Source: Aequoribacter fuscus (GTDB lineage Bacteria > Pseudomonadota > Gammaproteobacteria > Pseudomonadales > Halieaceae). Taken from it: a stretch of 64,000 bases of DNA. The stretch spans positions 2,046,001-2,110,000 of the forward strand of contig NZ_CP036423.1 in assembly GCF_009910365.1 (NCBI RefSeq), given 5' to 3'. The position numbers were made by a program, and so were the translations under genes. Shown one piece after another: positions 1-8,646 of the stretch. The notes below the pieces were generated by a model. The model saw only the letters and a program-made list of their open reading frames with translations, made no database searches and was not told the origin of the DNA. Position 1 is the stretch's first letter, and every line of letters starts with the position of its first letter.

Positions 1-294
1 AGAGTTTGGGACACGCAAATGATCGAATCACAAAATTTATCGTATACCGAATACACGCAATTTCTCAGCCGAAAAATCGACAATACGCTCATTCAAGAAT
101 ATACGACGACCAATCCGGAAATATGGATAGACGAAAGCACTGCAATCCGAGACACCATTTACCCTGAAAACGATAAGCTTTACTACGAATATCCCTACCA
201 ACACATCGGCACTGTGAACGAACGGCTGATACAGGCGGGTATACGAATTGCCGCGTACCTTAATCAGGTATTACGCGAGCAAGATGTTAACTGA
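1..294 (+). CDS. S1/P1-type nuclease, C-terminal end (cut by window edge)
   Basis: The reading frame is open from base 1, so this is the 3' end of a longer gene rather than a 91-residue protein starting at base 19. The first visible codons read RVWDTQMIE, matching the HSVWD-type stretch of S1/P1 zinc-dependent single-strand nucleases, in which the Asp is a zinc ligand. The tail ERLIQAGIRIAAYLNQVL matches the usual end of that family. Such enzymes are normally exported and release 5'-nucleotides from single-stranded DNA or RNA. The signal peptide and most zinc ligands lie outside the window. The next gene starts two bases after this stop, suggesting cotranscription. Confidence 0.8.
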   Translation, partial: RVWDTQMIESQNLSYTEYTQFLSRKIDNTLIQEYTTTNPEIWIDESTAIRDTIYPENDKLYYEYPYQHIGTVNERLIQAGIRIAAYLNQVLREQDVN

Positions 295-296
295 CC

Positions 297-977
297 ATGA
301 CCAAGGCGATAACAAGTGCGCTGAGCAATGTGGATATTACGTTTAAACCAATAAAGCATTTGTATCTGCGCATAGAACGCGACAGCGGCCGAGTAAAAAT
401 CTCGGCGCCCAAAGGCACCAAAATGCGCGCCATCGAAACTTTTTTACGGGAAAAGTCGCATTGGATTTTACAAAAACAGCGTGCGGCGCGAAAACGACGA
501 GCAAGTAACCAGCCCCCACCCGGCAGCATCAAGCTATGGGGCGAGCAAGTGCGGCTGCAAATAGAGCGAGGAAAAAAGCGCGCAGTCACGCAAGATCCAC
601 CCGACGTTCTCCGCATTACGCTCTTACCTGGGGATGACGAAATACAACAAGAGCAAGTGCTCGACCAATACTATCGAGATGAACTCTCGCAAAAAATCAA
701 ACAACTAGCCCCCCACTGGGAACACACATTAAAGGTCTCAGCCAACGAATACCGCGTAAAAAAAATGCGTACACGGTGGGGGAGCTGCAATATTCCCAAG
801 CAACGTATCTGGCTGAACCTTTGGCTTGCAGAGAAACCCATCGAACAGCTCGAATTGGTTTTGGTTCATGAGCTTGTACACCTCATCGAGCCGGGCCACG
901 GCGGCCGTTTTCAAGCCATAATGACCCAACATATGCCAGACTGGAGAGATCGAGACAAAGCTCTAAACTTGAGGTAA
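297..977 (+). CDS. YgjP/DUF45-family zinc metallopeptidase-like protein
   Basis: A 226-residue soluble protein of the YgjP (DUF45, SprT-like) family. Residues 191-195 are HELVH, with a third probable zinc ligand at His201 in HLIEPGHGG. The family signature MRTRWGSC lies near residue 157. The family is predicted to be metal-dependent hydrolases or proteases; genes of this type are often found beside restriction enzymes, but none is visible here. The ATG is two bases after the preceding stop, so the two genes are probably translationally coupled. The physiological substrate is unknown. Confidence 0.85.
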   Translation: MTKAITSALSNVDITFKPIKHLYLRIERDSGRVKISAPKGTKMRAIETFLREKSHWILQKQRAARKRRASNQPPPGSIKLWGEQVRLQIERGKKRAVTQDPPDVLRITLLPGDDEIQQEQVLDQYYRDELSQKIKQLAPHWEHTLKVSANEYRVKKMRTRWGSCNIPKQRIWLNLWLAEKPIEQLELVLVHELVHLIEPGHGGRFQAIMTQHMPDWRDRDKALNLR

Positions 978-1072
978 CAGCGCCTCCACCATGTGACGCT
1001 TCAATTTTGGGCACTCACGAATAAGCGTGGCACAATACCCAGACTTTTCTGATAATAACAAGGCTCTACCGA

Positions 1073-2596
1073 ATGAATCACGATGCGTTTTATATCGACT
1101 GGGTAGAGACCCAAGCTCGAATGCAGCCTAACAAGACGGCATTTATCGAGTATCACTCGCGGCGAAAATTTACGTGGTTGAAGTTTCACGAACGCGTATC
1201 GCAACTGGCGGCAGCACTGAACCAACGCGGTATCGAGCGCGGTGACCGCGTAGCGTATTTAGGGTTAAACAGTGCAGATACCATCGAAATACTGTGCGCC
1301 ACGCAGCGCATTGGCGCCGTGTACGTACCTTTGAACTTTCGTTTAACGCCCGACGAGCTGAGTTATATTATCGGCGACGCTGAACCCAAACTGTTGATCT
1401 GCGACCATGCCTTTGCACCCGTCGCTTTGGCAGTGCAAGAGCAGCTACCTTGGTTGGCTACAATTACCACGCAGTGTGACGGTACTGCTTCTGGGTACGA
1501 GTCACTGTTTTCTGACAAGCGCTTGAATCAAACGGTGGGCCTTGATGGCGACACCTACGCAATGATCATGTATTCATCGGGCACAACAGGCCGCCCAAAA
1601 GGGGTGATTTACACTCACAGAATGATGCAAGCCGGCGCCTTGAATATTCAGCAAACCAGCCACATCGATGCACATTCGACCTTCTACAACGTCATGCCGC
1701 TGTTCCACATCGGTGGCATGCAATCAGTATTGCTGTGTTTGTACACGGGCCGCCCCATGGTGCTTGCACGGGCGTTTGAACCTGGAGAGATGCTCGCTTG
1801 TATCAACGACGACGCATTAGCAATAACGCACCTCGGTGCCGTGCCTGCTATCTGGAACGCGCTGGCAGCTCACCCTGACTGCGATGCAACCAACTTTACG
1901 CGCATCGCATCGGCCTCTACCGGAGCTGAATCAGTGCCACCTGCTCTACTAGATACTTGGATGCAAAAAGGCATTGTCCTACGCGAAGTGTATGGTCTTA
2001 CCGAAACGTCGGGGATTATTTGCATTACCCGTGCGGAAGATCTACCCGAAAAACTCGGCTACACCAGCCCACCCTTAAAATATTGTGACTTTAAGGTGAT
2101 GCGCTCAGAACAGAAAGAAGCGGACAACGGAGAGCTTGGCGAGATTTGGATGCGCGGAGCAATGGTCACTCCCGGCTATTGGCGGCGAGATGATGCCACC
2201 GAAGACGCCTTTTACGATGGTTGGTTTCGATCCGGTGATATCGGTCGCTTGGACCCGGATGGTTGTCTAGCGATCGAAGACCGAATAAAAGATATGTACA
2301 TTTCTAGCGGCGAGAACGTCTATCCCGCTGAGGTGGAAGCTGCCTTGTATGAGCTAGCCTGCATTGCAGAAGTTGCGGTTATTGGTGTACCTGATGACCG
2401 CTGGGGCGAAGTGGGCTGCGCTGTTGTTGTTCTTAAAGCGGGCGAGTCTTTAACGCTGGACACTTTACAAGAGCACTGTGCTCCGCGCCTAGCCAAGTAC
2501 AAATGGCCCAAGCAACTTAAGTTTTGGGACGCATTGCCACGCAACAGTACCGGCAAGGTGCAGAAGTTTATCTTGCGTCAGGAACACCGGCGGTAA
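1073..2596 (+). CDS. AMP-dependent acyl-CoA synthetase/ligase
   Basis: A 507-residue ANL-superfamily enzyme that activates a carboxylic acid with ATP to an acyl-adenylate and transfers it to CoA. Visible motifs in order are the P-loop MYSSGTTGRPKG near residue 166, YGLTETSG, the ATP-binding GWFRSGDIG, the hinge DRIKDMYISSGENVYP and the C-terminal catalytic-lysine motif PRNSTGKVQK. Length and motif set fit fatty-acyl or aryl-CoA ligases. The substrate cannot be read from sequence. It stands alone between the YgjP gene and the tRNA-Arg region. A paralogue of similar architecture lies at 14974, and a more specialised relative at 27246. Confidence 0.9.
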   Translation: MNHDAFYIDWVETQARMQPNKTAFIEYHSRRKFTWLKFHERVSQLAAALNQRGIERGDRVAYLGLNSADTIEILCATQRIGAVYVPLNFRLTPDELSYIIGDAEPKLLICDHAFAPVALAVQEQLPWLATITTQCDGTASGYESLFSDKRLNQTVGLDGDTYAMIMYSSGTTGRPKGVIYTHRMMQAGALNIQQTSHIDAHSTFYNVMPLFHIGGMQSVLLCLYTGRPMVLARAFEPGEMLACINDDALAITHLGAVPAIWNALAAHPDCDATNFTRIASASTGAESVPPALLDTWMQKGIVLREVYGLTETSGIICITRAEDLPEKLGYTSPPLKYCDFKVMRSEQKEADNGELGEIWMRGAMVTPGYWRRDDATEDAFYDGWFRSGDIGRLDPDGCLAIEDRIKDMYISSGENVYPAEVEAALYELACIAEVAVIGVPDDRWGEVGCAVVVLKAGESLTLDTLQEHCAPRLAKYKWPKQLKFWDALPRNSTGKVQKFILRQEHRR

Positions 2597-2754
2597 GGGC
2601 AGTCTTTCCGATATGCTGCTTTGGACCACACATTAAAGTCCCCATTTACGGCGAAATTTTGACAATTACCGATTGAGAGTACTCGCTCACTGCGGATGGG
2701 ATGGTATGATCAGTCGAGCGATTTGAGTGCCATCCCCGTTAACGGTGTAGAGCC

Positions 2755-3015
2755 GATTTGTCGAACTGGACGTTCTCACGGCCAAGACACTGAAATTAAA
2801 AAAGCCCCGACCTTACGGACGGTGAACGCAACATTCTAGATCAACGGGTAAACTGGCACGATGGTTTCCAACGCGGTTGCCTCCCGCGTTAGAACCCCTT
2901 CGGGGCGCCGTCGCTGCGCTCCCGCGACCAAATCACTCCTGAGTCGTGATTTGTCGAACTGGACGTTCTCACGGCCAAGACACTGAAATTAAAAAAGCCC
3001 CGACCTTGCGGACGG
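2755..3015. repeat. 68-bp direct repeat pair downstream of tRNA-Arg
   Basis: Bases 2755-2822 and 2948-3015 are nearly identical (one difference seen, CCTTACGG against CCTTGCGG), at an offset of 193 bp. Each copy runs from GATTTGTCGAACTGG to CGGACGG. The proximal copy completes the terminator of tRNA-Arg; the distal copy breaks off inside that hairpin, so it is a relic. The four-hairpin element at 2866-2959 lies between them. The remaining non-coding DNA from 2597 to 2754 shows only an unsupported promoter-like TGGTATGAT at 2702-2710. Confidence 0.85.
2866..2959. repeat. Four-hairpin element, tRNA-Arg copy
   Basis: A 94-bp block bounded by TTCCAAC and GTCGAAC with four consecutive hairpins: AACGCGG/CCGCGTT (2870-2890), CCCC-TTC-GGGG (2895-2905), GTCGC/GCGAC (2910-2928) and CAAATCAC/GTGATTTG (2929-2953). 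The same order, spacing and core (CCCCTTCGGGGCGCCGTCGC) occurs three times in the tRNA-Ser array at 51826-52349. The outer hairpins differ in sequence but keep their pairing, which suggests structure is conserved. Confidence 0.8.
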
Positions 3016-3024
3016 GGCTTTTTT
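2991..3024 (-). terminator. Rho-independent terminator of tRNA-Arg
   Basis: GCCCCG (2997-3002) pairs with CGGGGC (3013-3018), with A-tract on one side and T-tract on the other, so it could work in both directions. It lies immediately beyond the CCA end of the minus-strand tRNA-Arg. Confidence 0.85.
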
Positions 3025-3029
3025 AATTT

Positions 3030-3106
3030 TGGCGCGCCTGGCACGATTCGAACGTGCGACCGCCTGATTCGTAGTCAGGTACTCTATCCAGCTGAGCTAC
3101 AGGCGC
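3030..3106 (-). tRNA. tRNA-Arg (anticodon ACG)
   Basis: The minus strand folds as a complete cloverleaf. The acceptor is GCGCCTG pairing with CAGGCGC, then discriminator G and an encoded CCA (complement of 3030-3032). The D-arm contains AGCTCAGCTGGATAGAGT. The anticodon stem CCTGA/TCAGG encloses the loop CTACGAA, giving anticodon ACG (complement of 3070-3072). The T-arm contains GTTCGAATC. A34 would be read as inosine after TadA editing, as is usual for bacterial tRNA-Arg(ACG). Confidence 0.97.
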
Positions 3107-3117
3107 GTGGGATGCGA

Positions 3118-3146
3118 ATACTATGGATGGAGGGGGTAAAAGTCAA
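3118..3146 (-). promoter_or_regulatory. Sigma-70 promoter of tRNA-Arg
   Basis: On the minus strand a -35 box TTGACT (complement of 3141-3146) and a -10 box TAGTAT (complement of 3118-3123) are separated by exactly 17 bases. The -10 box ends about 11 bases before the mature tRNA 5' end at 3106, so the 5' leader would be only a few bases. Confidence 0.75.
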
Positions 3147-3428
3147 GGCAGAAAATGCGATGTTTTGAAATTTGTTGCAAAAACTGACCTCACACGGATA
3201 ACAGCGCGCGACTCACATAGTCGCCAAATTTCTCGCTGTTCACTGGGCCTTAAAGCTTGCTCTAACCGTCAATAACAGGGTGCGTATCGGACCTCCGAAT
3301 TAATGCTCTGAAATGTCACAAAGCTGAGTTAAAATGTGAATTATTGGCGCGCTATACACTTTGCATTTAATGCATTTTTTGCCCACACTTCGCGTCTTTT
3401 TATTGGGATTGAACAGGATCAACTGCCG

Positions 3429-5375
3429 ATGACGCTTCCCGCCGAAACAATGGACACGCTCGCGCCGCAAGATGAGCAAATCTGGGACTTCAACGACAGC
3501 GCCAATTTGTACGGCGTTCGTGATTGGGGCGCCGATTATTTCGACATCAACTCGGCCGGCGAAGCCATTATTCGCGTCCCGAACGGCTCTGGCACGATCG
3601 AAGTACCCATTATTGAAGTCGTGGAGGCCATGCGTTTACGCGGCCTCGAAATGCCTGCGGTTTTGCGCGTCGAAAACCTGTTAGACCATCGCATCAGCGC
3701 CATTAACGAGGCCTTCGCCAACGCCATTGCGAGTGCGGGCTATAACAACGAATATCGCGGCGTTTTCCCAATCAAAGTCAATCAGCAATGCCACGTGGTA
3801 GAAGAAATCGCCGACTACGGCGCGCGCTACCACCATGGTTTAGAAGCTGGCAGTAAAGCCGAACTTATTATTGCGTTAACCCAACTGAAAGACCGTCACT
3901 CGTTAATTATCTGTAATGGCTACAAAGATCAGGAGTTCATCGAGCTCGGACTGTATGCTCGCAAAATGGGTATCAATTGTTTCTTTGTGCTCGAAACTCT
4001 GGGCGAACTGGACATTATCATCGAACGCAGCGAAGCCTTGGGTATCGAACCTGCAATTGGGGCACGCATACGCTTATCGTCAATGGTCGAAGGTCACTGG
4101 AACGAAGACAGTGGCGACCGCTCGATCTTTGGCTTATCTACCGACTCCCTACTCTGCGTTGTCGACAAACTTCGCGCACACAATATGTTGCACTGCATGC
4201 AGATGCTGCACTGCCACTTGGGCTCACAAATCCCCAATATTCGAAACATTCGCTCGGGTGTACTAGAGGCCTGCCGTTACTACACGGGACTGGTCGCCGA
4301 GGGCGCTGCCATGGGTTACATCGACTTGGGCGGTGGCCTCGCGGTGGACTACGAAGGTCGCCGCACCAACGAAACCCACAGTATGAACTACGGCCTCAAC
4401 GAATATTGCGCCAATATTATCGAAACGCTTCAAGAGAGTTTGGATTCAGAGGATGTGCCCCACCCCGTGGTCATCACCGAATCTGGCCGCGCCCTGGTGG
4501 CGTATTCGTCTATGTTGTTATTCAACATACTCGATGTCCGTGACCACAAGCCCGGGAAACTGCCTGAGACAATTCCTGACGAAGGCCACGACCTTATTCA
4601 CAACCTGCGTGCGGTTCTAGACGCCGTGGAACTCAAAAACCTGCAAGAATGTTACAACGACGCGCTGTATTACCGCGACGAGGTGCGTGAGCAATTTCAC
4701 CGAGGACAAGCTTCGCTTCGAGAGCGCGCAACAGCAGAAAACTTAGGGTTGGCGATTTTTGAAAAGATCTCGGCTCTCTTACCTGCAGCGAAGCGGGTCT
4801 CAGCCGAACTCGATGATTTGCCTGCACTGCTTGCGGATATCTACTACGGGAACTTCAGCTTGTTTCAGTCGTTGCCCGATATCTGGGCCATTGACCAAAT
4901 TTTCCCGGTCATGCCCATTCATCGCTTAAATGAAGAGCCAACACGACAAGCCGTGCTTGCCGACATTACCTGCGACTGCGACGGTAAGATCGATCACTTC
5001 TGCTACGAAGGGGATATTCACCGAACCCTGCCCCTGCATCCTCTAAATGACGAGGGAGAATATTACTTAGGGGTATTTTTGGTCGGCGCCTACCAAGAAA
5101 CTCTTGGCGATTTGCACAATTTGTTTGGCGACACGAATGTCGTCAGTGTCCACGTGAATGAAGATGGCAGCTTCGATTTTCGTCGCGAATTCCACGGCGA
5201 CAGCATCGCTGACGTTTTATCCTACGTAGAATACGAACCCAAAAACATGCTGGAACAGTTCCGTCGTAATGCCGAACAAGCGGTACGCGATGGCCGTATC
5301 AGCGTCGCCATGCGTCAAGAAATGCTGCAGGCATTTCGTGCTAGCCTCTACGGCTATACTTTCTTTGAACGATAA
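3429..5375 (+). CDS. speA: Biosynthetic arginine decarboxylase
   Basis: A PLP enzyme decarboxylating L-arginine to agmatine, the entry to polyamines. I recognise SpeA across its length: GYNNEYRGVFPIKVNQQ with the PLP lysine at about residue 116, LEAGSKAEL, ICNGYKD, HCHLGSQIPNIR, DLGGGLAVDYEG, ITESGRA, FSLFQSLPDIWAIDQIFP, the catalytic-cysteine motif DITCDCDG and LYGYTFFE at the end. The frame stays open upstream to a GTG at 3336, but those 31 residues are not family-like; the ATG at 3429, with AGGA about 10 bases upstream, gives 648 residues, close to E. coli SpeA. A second in-frame ATG lies at 3450. It heads an operon with the two carboxyspermidine genes. Confidence 0.95.
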   Translation: MTLPAETMDTLAPQDEQIWDFNDSANLYGVRDWGADYFDINSAGEAIIRVPNGSGTIEVPIIEVVEAMRLRGLEMPAVLRVENLLDHRISAINEAFANAIASAGYNNEYRGVFPIKVNQQCHVVEEIADYGARYHHGLEAGSKAELIIALTQLKDRHSLIICNGYKDQEFIELGLYARKMGINCFFVLETLGELDIIIERSEALGIEPAIGARIRLSSMVEGHWNEDSGDRSIFGLSTDSLLCVVDKLRAHNMLHCMQMLHCHLGSQIPNIRNIRSGVLEACRYYTGLVAEGAAMGYIDLGGGLAVDYEGRRTNETHSMNYGLNEYCANIIETLQESLDSEDVPHPVVITESGRALVAYSSMLLFNILDVRDHKPGKLPETIPDEGHDLIHNLRAVLDAVELKNLQECYNDALYYRDEVREQFHRGQASLRERATAENLGLAIFEKISALLPAAKRVSAELDDLPALLADIYYGNFSLFQSLPDIWAIDQIFPVMPIHRLNEEPTRQAVLADITCDCDGKIDHFCYEGDIHRTLPLHPLNDEGEYYLGVFLVGAYQETLGDLHNLFGDTNVVSVHVNEDGSFDFRREFHGDSIADVLSYVEYEPKNMLEQFRRNAEQAVRDGRISVAMRQEMLQAFRASLYGYTFFER

Positions 5376-5387
5376 GGAGAACTCACT

Positions 5388-6587
5388 ATGTCAAAAGTAC
5401 TTATCATTGGCGCTGGCGGTGTCGGCGCGGTCGTTGTTCACAAATGTGCGTCTCTACCTGAAACGTTCTCAGAGATTACCCTCGCCTCTCGTACAAAATC
5501 CAAGTGCGACGCGATTGCGGCACAACTTTCACGCCCCATAAAAACGGCTGCTGTCGATGCCGACAATGTCGCCGAACTCGTTGCTCTGATCGAAGCAGAG
5601 AAACCCGCTTTGGTCATTAACGTGGCGTTGCCTTATCAGGACCTGACCATCATGGATGCCTGTTTAGCCACGGGGGTCAACTACCTCGATACGGCCAACT
5701 ACGAGCCACTGGACACAGCGAAGTTCGAGTACAGCTGGCAGTGGGCATACCAAGACCGTTTTAAAGAAGCGGGCCTCATGGCCTTGCTGGGAAGTGGCTT
5801 CGACCCAGGCGCCACCAACGTGTTTACGGCATACATCGCCAAACATTACTTCGACGAGATTCACGAGCTCGATATTATTGACGTGAATGGCGGGGACCAC
5901 GGCTATCCTTTCGCCACCAACTTCAATCCAGAAATTAATATCCGCGAAGTCACTGCGGAATGCCGACATTTCGAGAATGGCGATTTTGTCACCACGCCTG
6001 CAATGTCTCGCAAAGCCTCTTTTACCTGCCCGGAAGGCGTCGGCACGTACAACATCTACCGTATGTACCACGAGGAACTGGAATCGCTGGTGGTCAACTT
6101 TCCGACACTCAAGCGCGCTCAGTTTTGGATGAGCTTTGGCGACAGCTACTTAAAGCACTTGGAAGTGTTGGGTAACGTGGGGATGACCGGTATTGAGCCC
6201 GTTGAGTTCCAGGGTCAAGAAATCGTGCCCATTCAATTTCTGAAAGCGCTCTTGCCAGACCCAAGCACGCTTGGCCCTCGCACCAAAGGCAAAACCTGCA
6301 TTGGCTGTGTCGTAAAAGGGATCAAAGACGGCAAAGAAAAAATCGTTTACTGCTACAACATTAAAGACCACCAAGACTGCTACCAAGAGGTACAATCTCA
6401 GGCCATCTCCTACACCACCGGCGTACCTGCCATGATCGGCGCCAAACTGATGCTAGAGGGTACGTGGCAAGGTCAAGGTGTCTTCAATATCGAACAGATG
6501 GATCCAGATCCCTTTATGGAAGGCTTAAACGCCTACGGCCTGCCTTGGACGGTGATTGAACTGGACAGCTTTGAGTTGAGCGACTAA
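5388..6587 (+). CDS. Carboxynorspermidine/carboxyspermidine dehydrogenase (saccharopine-dehydrogenase family)
   Basis: A 399-residue NAD(P)H-dependent reductase with an N-terminal Rossmann motif IIGAGGVGAVV. The family condenses L-aspartate semialdehyde with putrescine or 1,3-diaminopropane and reduces the imine to carboxyspermidine or carboxynorspermidine. Family stretches include LASRTKSKC, NVALPYQDL, LDTANYEP and GSGFDPGATNVFTAY. It starts 12 bases after speA behind a good AAGGAGA site, and its stop overlaps the next start (TAATG). The partner decarboxylase downstream fixes the pathway. Whether spermidine, norspermidine or both are made cannot be told; speA argues for spermidine. Also annotated as lys1-like or casdh. 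Confidence 0.92.
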   Translation: MSKVLIIGAGGVGAVVVHKCASLPETFSEITLASRTKSKCDAIAAQLSRPIKTAAVDADNVAELVALIEAEKPALVINVALPYQDLTIMDACLATGVNYLDTANYEPLDTAKFEYSWQWAYQDRFKEAGLMALLGSGFDPGATNVFTAYIAKHYFDEIHELDIIDVNGGDHGYPFATNFNPEINIREVTAECRHFENGDFVTTPAMSRKASFTCPEGVGTYNIYRMYHEELESLVVNFPTLKRAQFWMSFGDSYLKHLEVLGNVGMTGIEPVEFQGQEIVPIQFLKALLPDPSTLGPRTKGKTCIGCVVKGIKDGKEKIVYCYNIKDHQDCYQEVQSQAISYTTGVPAMIGAKLMLEGTWQGQGVFNIEQMDPDPFMEGLNAYGLPWTVIELDSFELSD

Positions 6588-7759
6588 TGAACCCGATGCT
6601 CACCGACTTCGGCCGACTCGATTTATACCAGCTGCCCTCGCCTTGCTGGGTGGTCGACGAGGTCGCTGTGCAGCGCAATTTAGATATCCTGCACGAAGTG
6701 GGTGCAAAAAGTGGTGCAAAGGTGTTAGCCGCTCTCAAAGCATTTTCGATGTTCGAGCTCGCGCCGCTGTACAAAAATCGCGTATGGGGTACGTGCTCGA
6801 GTGGGTTACACGAAGCCCTGCTGGCTAAAGAATTTTACCCAGGCGAAGTCCACGTGTTCTCTGCGGCCTATTCGCAAGCCGATTTAGAGAAAATACTCGA
6901 GATTGCCGATCACGTGGTGTTTAACTCGGTGCAACAGTGGCGCCGCTTCAAACCGTTATGCCAGGCCGCACAAGCTCGGCGCACACACTTGAGCTTTGGT
7001 CTTCGTGTAAATCCAGAGCATTCCGAGGGCGATGTACCACTGTACGACCCCTGCGCTCCCGGTTCGCGCTTGGGGATACCGCGCAGTCAGCTGCAGATCG
7101 AGGATTTCGAGGGCATTTCAGGATTACATTTTCATACCTTGTGCGAACACCCTTTTGAACCTTTGGCGCGCACGGTGGCTGCGCTCGAAGAACGATTTGG
7201 TGACATCTTGTCTGGACTTAACTGGGTAAACTTTGGTGGAGGACACCACATCACGGCAGAGGGGTATGACCGCGACGGACTCATCGCCTTAATTCAAAGT
7301 TTCAGCGCCAAATACCAGGTGCAAGTGTATTTAGAACCCGGTGAAGCAGTGGCCATTGGCACTGGCGTATTAGTCAGCGAGGTGTTGGACGTAACCTACA
7401 CTGACCGTCCACAAGCTATACTTGACACTTCTGCTACTTGCCACATGCCGGACACCCTAGAAATGCCCTATCGCGCCCTTATCAGCGGCGCAGGCGAAGC
7501 CAACGAGTTGAGTTACACATACCGCCTCGGCGGATTAACGTGCTTAGCAGGCGACGTCATGGGTGACTACAGCTTTGCCGCGCCGCTAGACGTCGGGCAG
7601 CGCTTAATGTTTGAGGATATGTCGCACTACACCATGGTAAAAACCAGTACCTTTAATGGCACCAAATTGCCCGCCATAGCTGTGTGGAATTCAGACACAA
7701 ACGCTGTGCGCATCGTAAGAAGGTTTGAATATCACGATTTTCGCGACCGCTTGTCTTGA
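6587..7759 (+). CDS. nspC: Carboxynorspermidine/carboxyspermidine decarboxylase
   Basis: A 390-residue fold-III PLP decarboxylase that removes CO2 from carboxyspermidine or carboxynorspermidine. The PLP lysine is K51 in VLAALKAFSMF. Further family motifs are GLHFHTLCE, NFGGGHHIT for phosphate binding, EPGEAVAIGTG and the substrate-binding HMPDTLEMPYR. The ATG overlaps the dehydrogenase stop by one base, indicating translational coupling. With speA and the dehydrogenase this is the route to spermidine that does not need S-adenosylmethionine decarboxylase. The step from agmatine to putrescine is not encoded in this window. Confidence 0.94.
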   Translation: MNPMLTDFGRLDLYQLPSPCWVVDEVAVQRNLDILHEVGAKSGAKVLAALKAFSMFELAPLYKNRVWGTCSSGLHEALLAKEFYPGEVHVFSAAYSQADLEKILEIADHVVFNSVQQWRRFKPLCQAAQARRTHLSFGLRVNPEHSEGDVPLYDPCAPGSRLGIPRSQLQIEDFEGISGLHFHTLCEHPFEPLARTVAALEERFGDILSGLNWVNFGGGHHITAEGYDRDGLIALIQSFSAKYQVQVYLEPGEAVAIGTGVLVSEVLDVTYTDRPQAILDTSATCHMPDTLEMPYRALISGAGEANELSYTYRLGGLTCLAGDVMGDYSFAAPLDVGQRLMFEDMSHYTMVKTSTFNGTKLPAIAVWNSDTNAVRIVRRFEYHDFRDRLS

Positions 7760-7803
7760 GTTTGAGCACCGTCGATAAAACGATCTCGCTACACGTTAAA
7801 AAC

Positions 7804-8211
7804 TTACCTTAGGGCTTGCTGCAGCGCCGACACGAACGCGTTAGCCTCAGCGTCAGAATACGCCTCGCGTGCACCTTGTCCCCAAACAGGACCGGGCCAT
7901 GCAACATCCGTCTCGAAACGCGCGATGATGTGCAAATGAAATTGCCTCACCATATTTCCCAAGTTCGCAACGTTGAGCTTGTGTGCACCTGTCAACTCTT
8001 GCAACACGGCCATCACGCGCAGTTGTTCTTGCAGTAAGACCTGTTGATCATCGCTACTAAAATCTAGCCATTCCGCGCAGTTCGGCCGGCGAGGAACGAG
8101 AATGACCCAGGGGAAGCGCGCATCGTTCATGAGTAATACACGGCTGAGCGACAGATCAGTCACCGAGTAAGTATCGGCATCTAAAAGAGCATCAAGCGCA
8201 AACGCTGTCAT
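7804..8211 (-). CDS. HIT-family protein
   Basis: A 135-residue histidine-triad protein. The triad region reads QFHLHIIARF near residue 95, preceded by LNVANLGNMVRQ. HIT proteins are nucleotide-binding hydrolases or transferases with the central His as nucleophile. This one resembles a subgroup with an N-terminal LLMNDARFPWVILVPRR segment. It follows sufE by 10 bases and closes the suf transcription unit, converging with nspC. A role in Fe-S assembly is not established. A second, more canonical HIT protein is at 56721. Confidence 0.88.
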   Translation of the reverse strand: MTAFALDALLDADTYSVTDLSLSRVLLMNDARFPWVILVPRRPNCAEWLDFSSDDQQVLLQEQLRVMAVLQELTGAHKLNVANLGNMVRQFHLHIIARFETDVAWPGPVWGQGAREAYSDAEANAFVSALQQALR

Positions 8212-8221
8212 TGGCAGACCT

Positions 8222-8638
8222 TCAACTCAGAGCCGAAACAGCAATATCGCGAATTTTAGAGACCATGGCCCGCAGTCCATTGCCTCGCGTTGGCGACAAA
8301 TGCGTGATCAGTTCTAAACGATTGAAATACCCGTCGACATCAAACTCTAGCGCCGCCTTAGGCGTTAAACCCTGGTAAGCCGCTAGCACAACAGCGAGTA
8401 AACCTTTCACAATGAAGGCATCGCTATCAACGCTTAGGTTTAAGGTACCTGATCCCACGTCGGCATCGATCCAAACCTGGCTTTGACAACCTCGAACCAA
8501 GTGCTCGTCGTCGCGCTTGCTTGAGTCAAACTCTGGTAAGGTCTTACCCAAATCAATGATGTATCGATACTTGTCTTCCCACGCATCAAAAAAACTGAGG
8601 TCATCTTCGATCGCTTGTGCACGTTCTGTAATCAACAT
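8222..8638 (-). CDS. sufE: SufE cysteine-desulfuration protein
   Basis: A 138-residue SufE. It accepts persulfide sulfur from SufS on its conserved cysteine, seen in HLVRGCQSQVWI, and passes it to the SufBCD scaffold. Other hallmarks are DKYRYIIDLGKTLP and SPTRGNGLRAM. The frame extends two codons upstream to a TTG at 8644, but the ATG at 8638 has AAGG six bases before it and is preferred. It lies eight bases after sufT. The presence of sufE together with sufS fits a type II SufS. Confidence 0.92.
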   Translation of the reverse strand: MLITERAQAIEDDLSFFDAWEDKYRYIIDLGKTLPEFDSSKRDDEHLVRGCQSQVWIDADVGSGTLNLSVDSDAFIVKGLLAVVLAAYQGLTPKAALEFDVDGYFNRLELITHLSPTRGNGLRAMVSKIRDIAVSALS

Positions 8639-8646
8639 ACTCAACC

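Noticed and set aside
3336-3428. N-terminal extension of SpeA from a GTG
   Set aside because: The 31 extra residues are unlike SpeA and the region better fits an untranslated leader.
3977-4543. 188-codon frame inside speA
   Set aside because: Out-of-frame shadow of speA; arginine-rich and low in family-like text.
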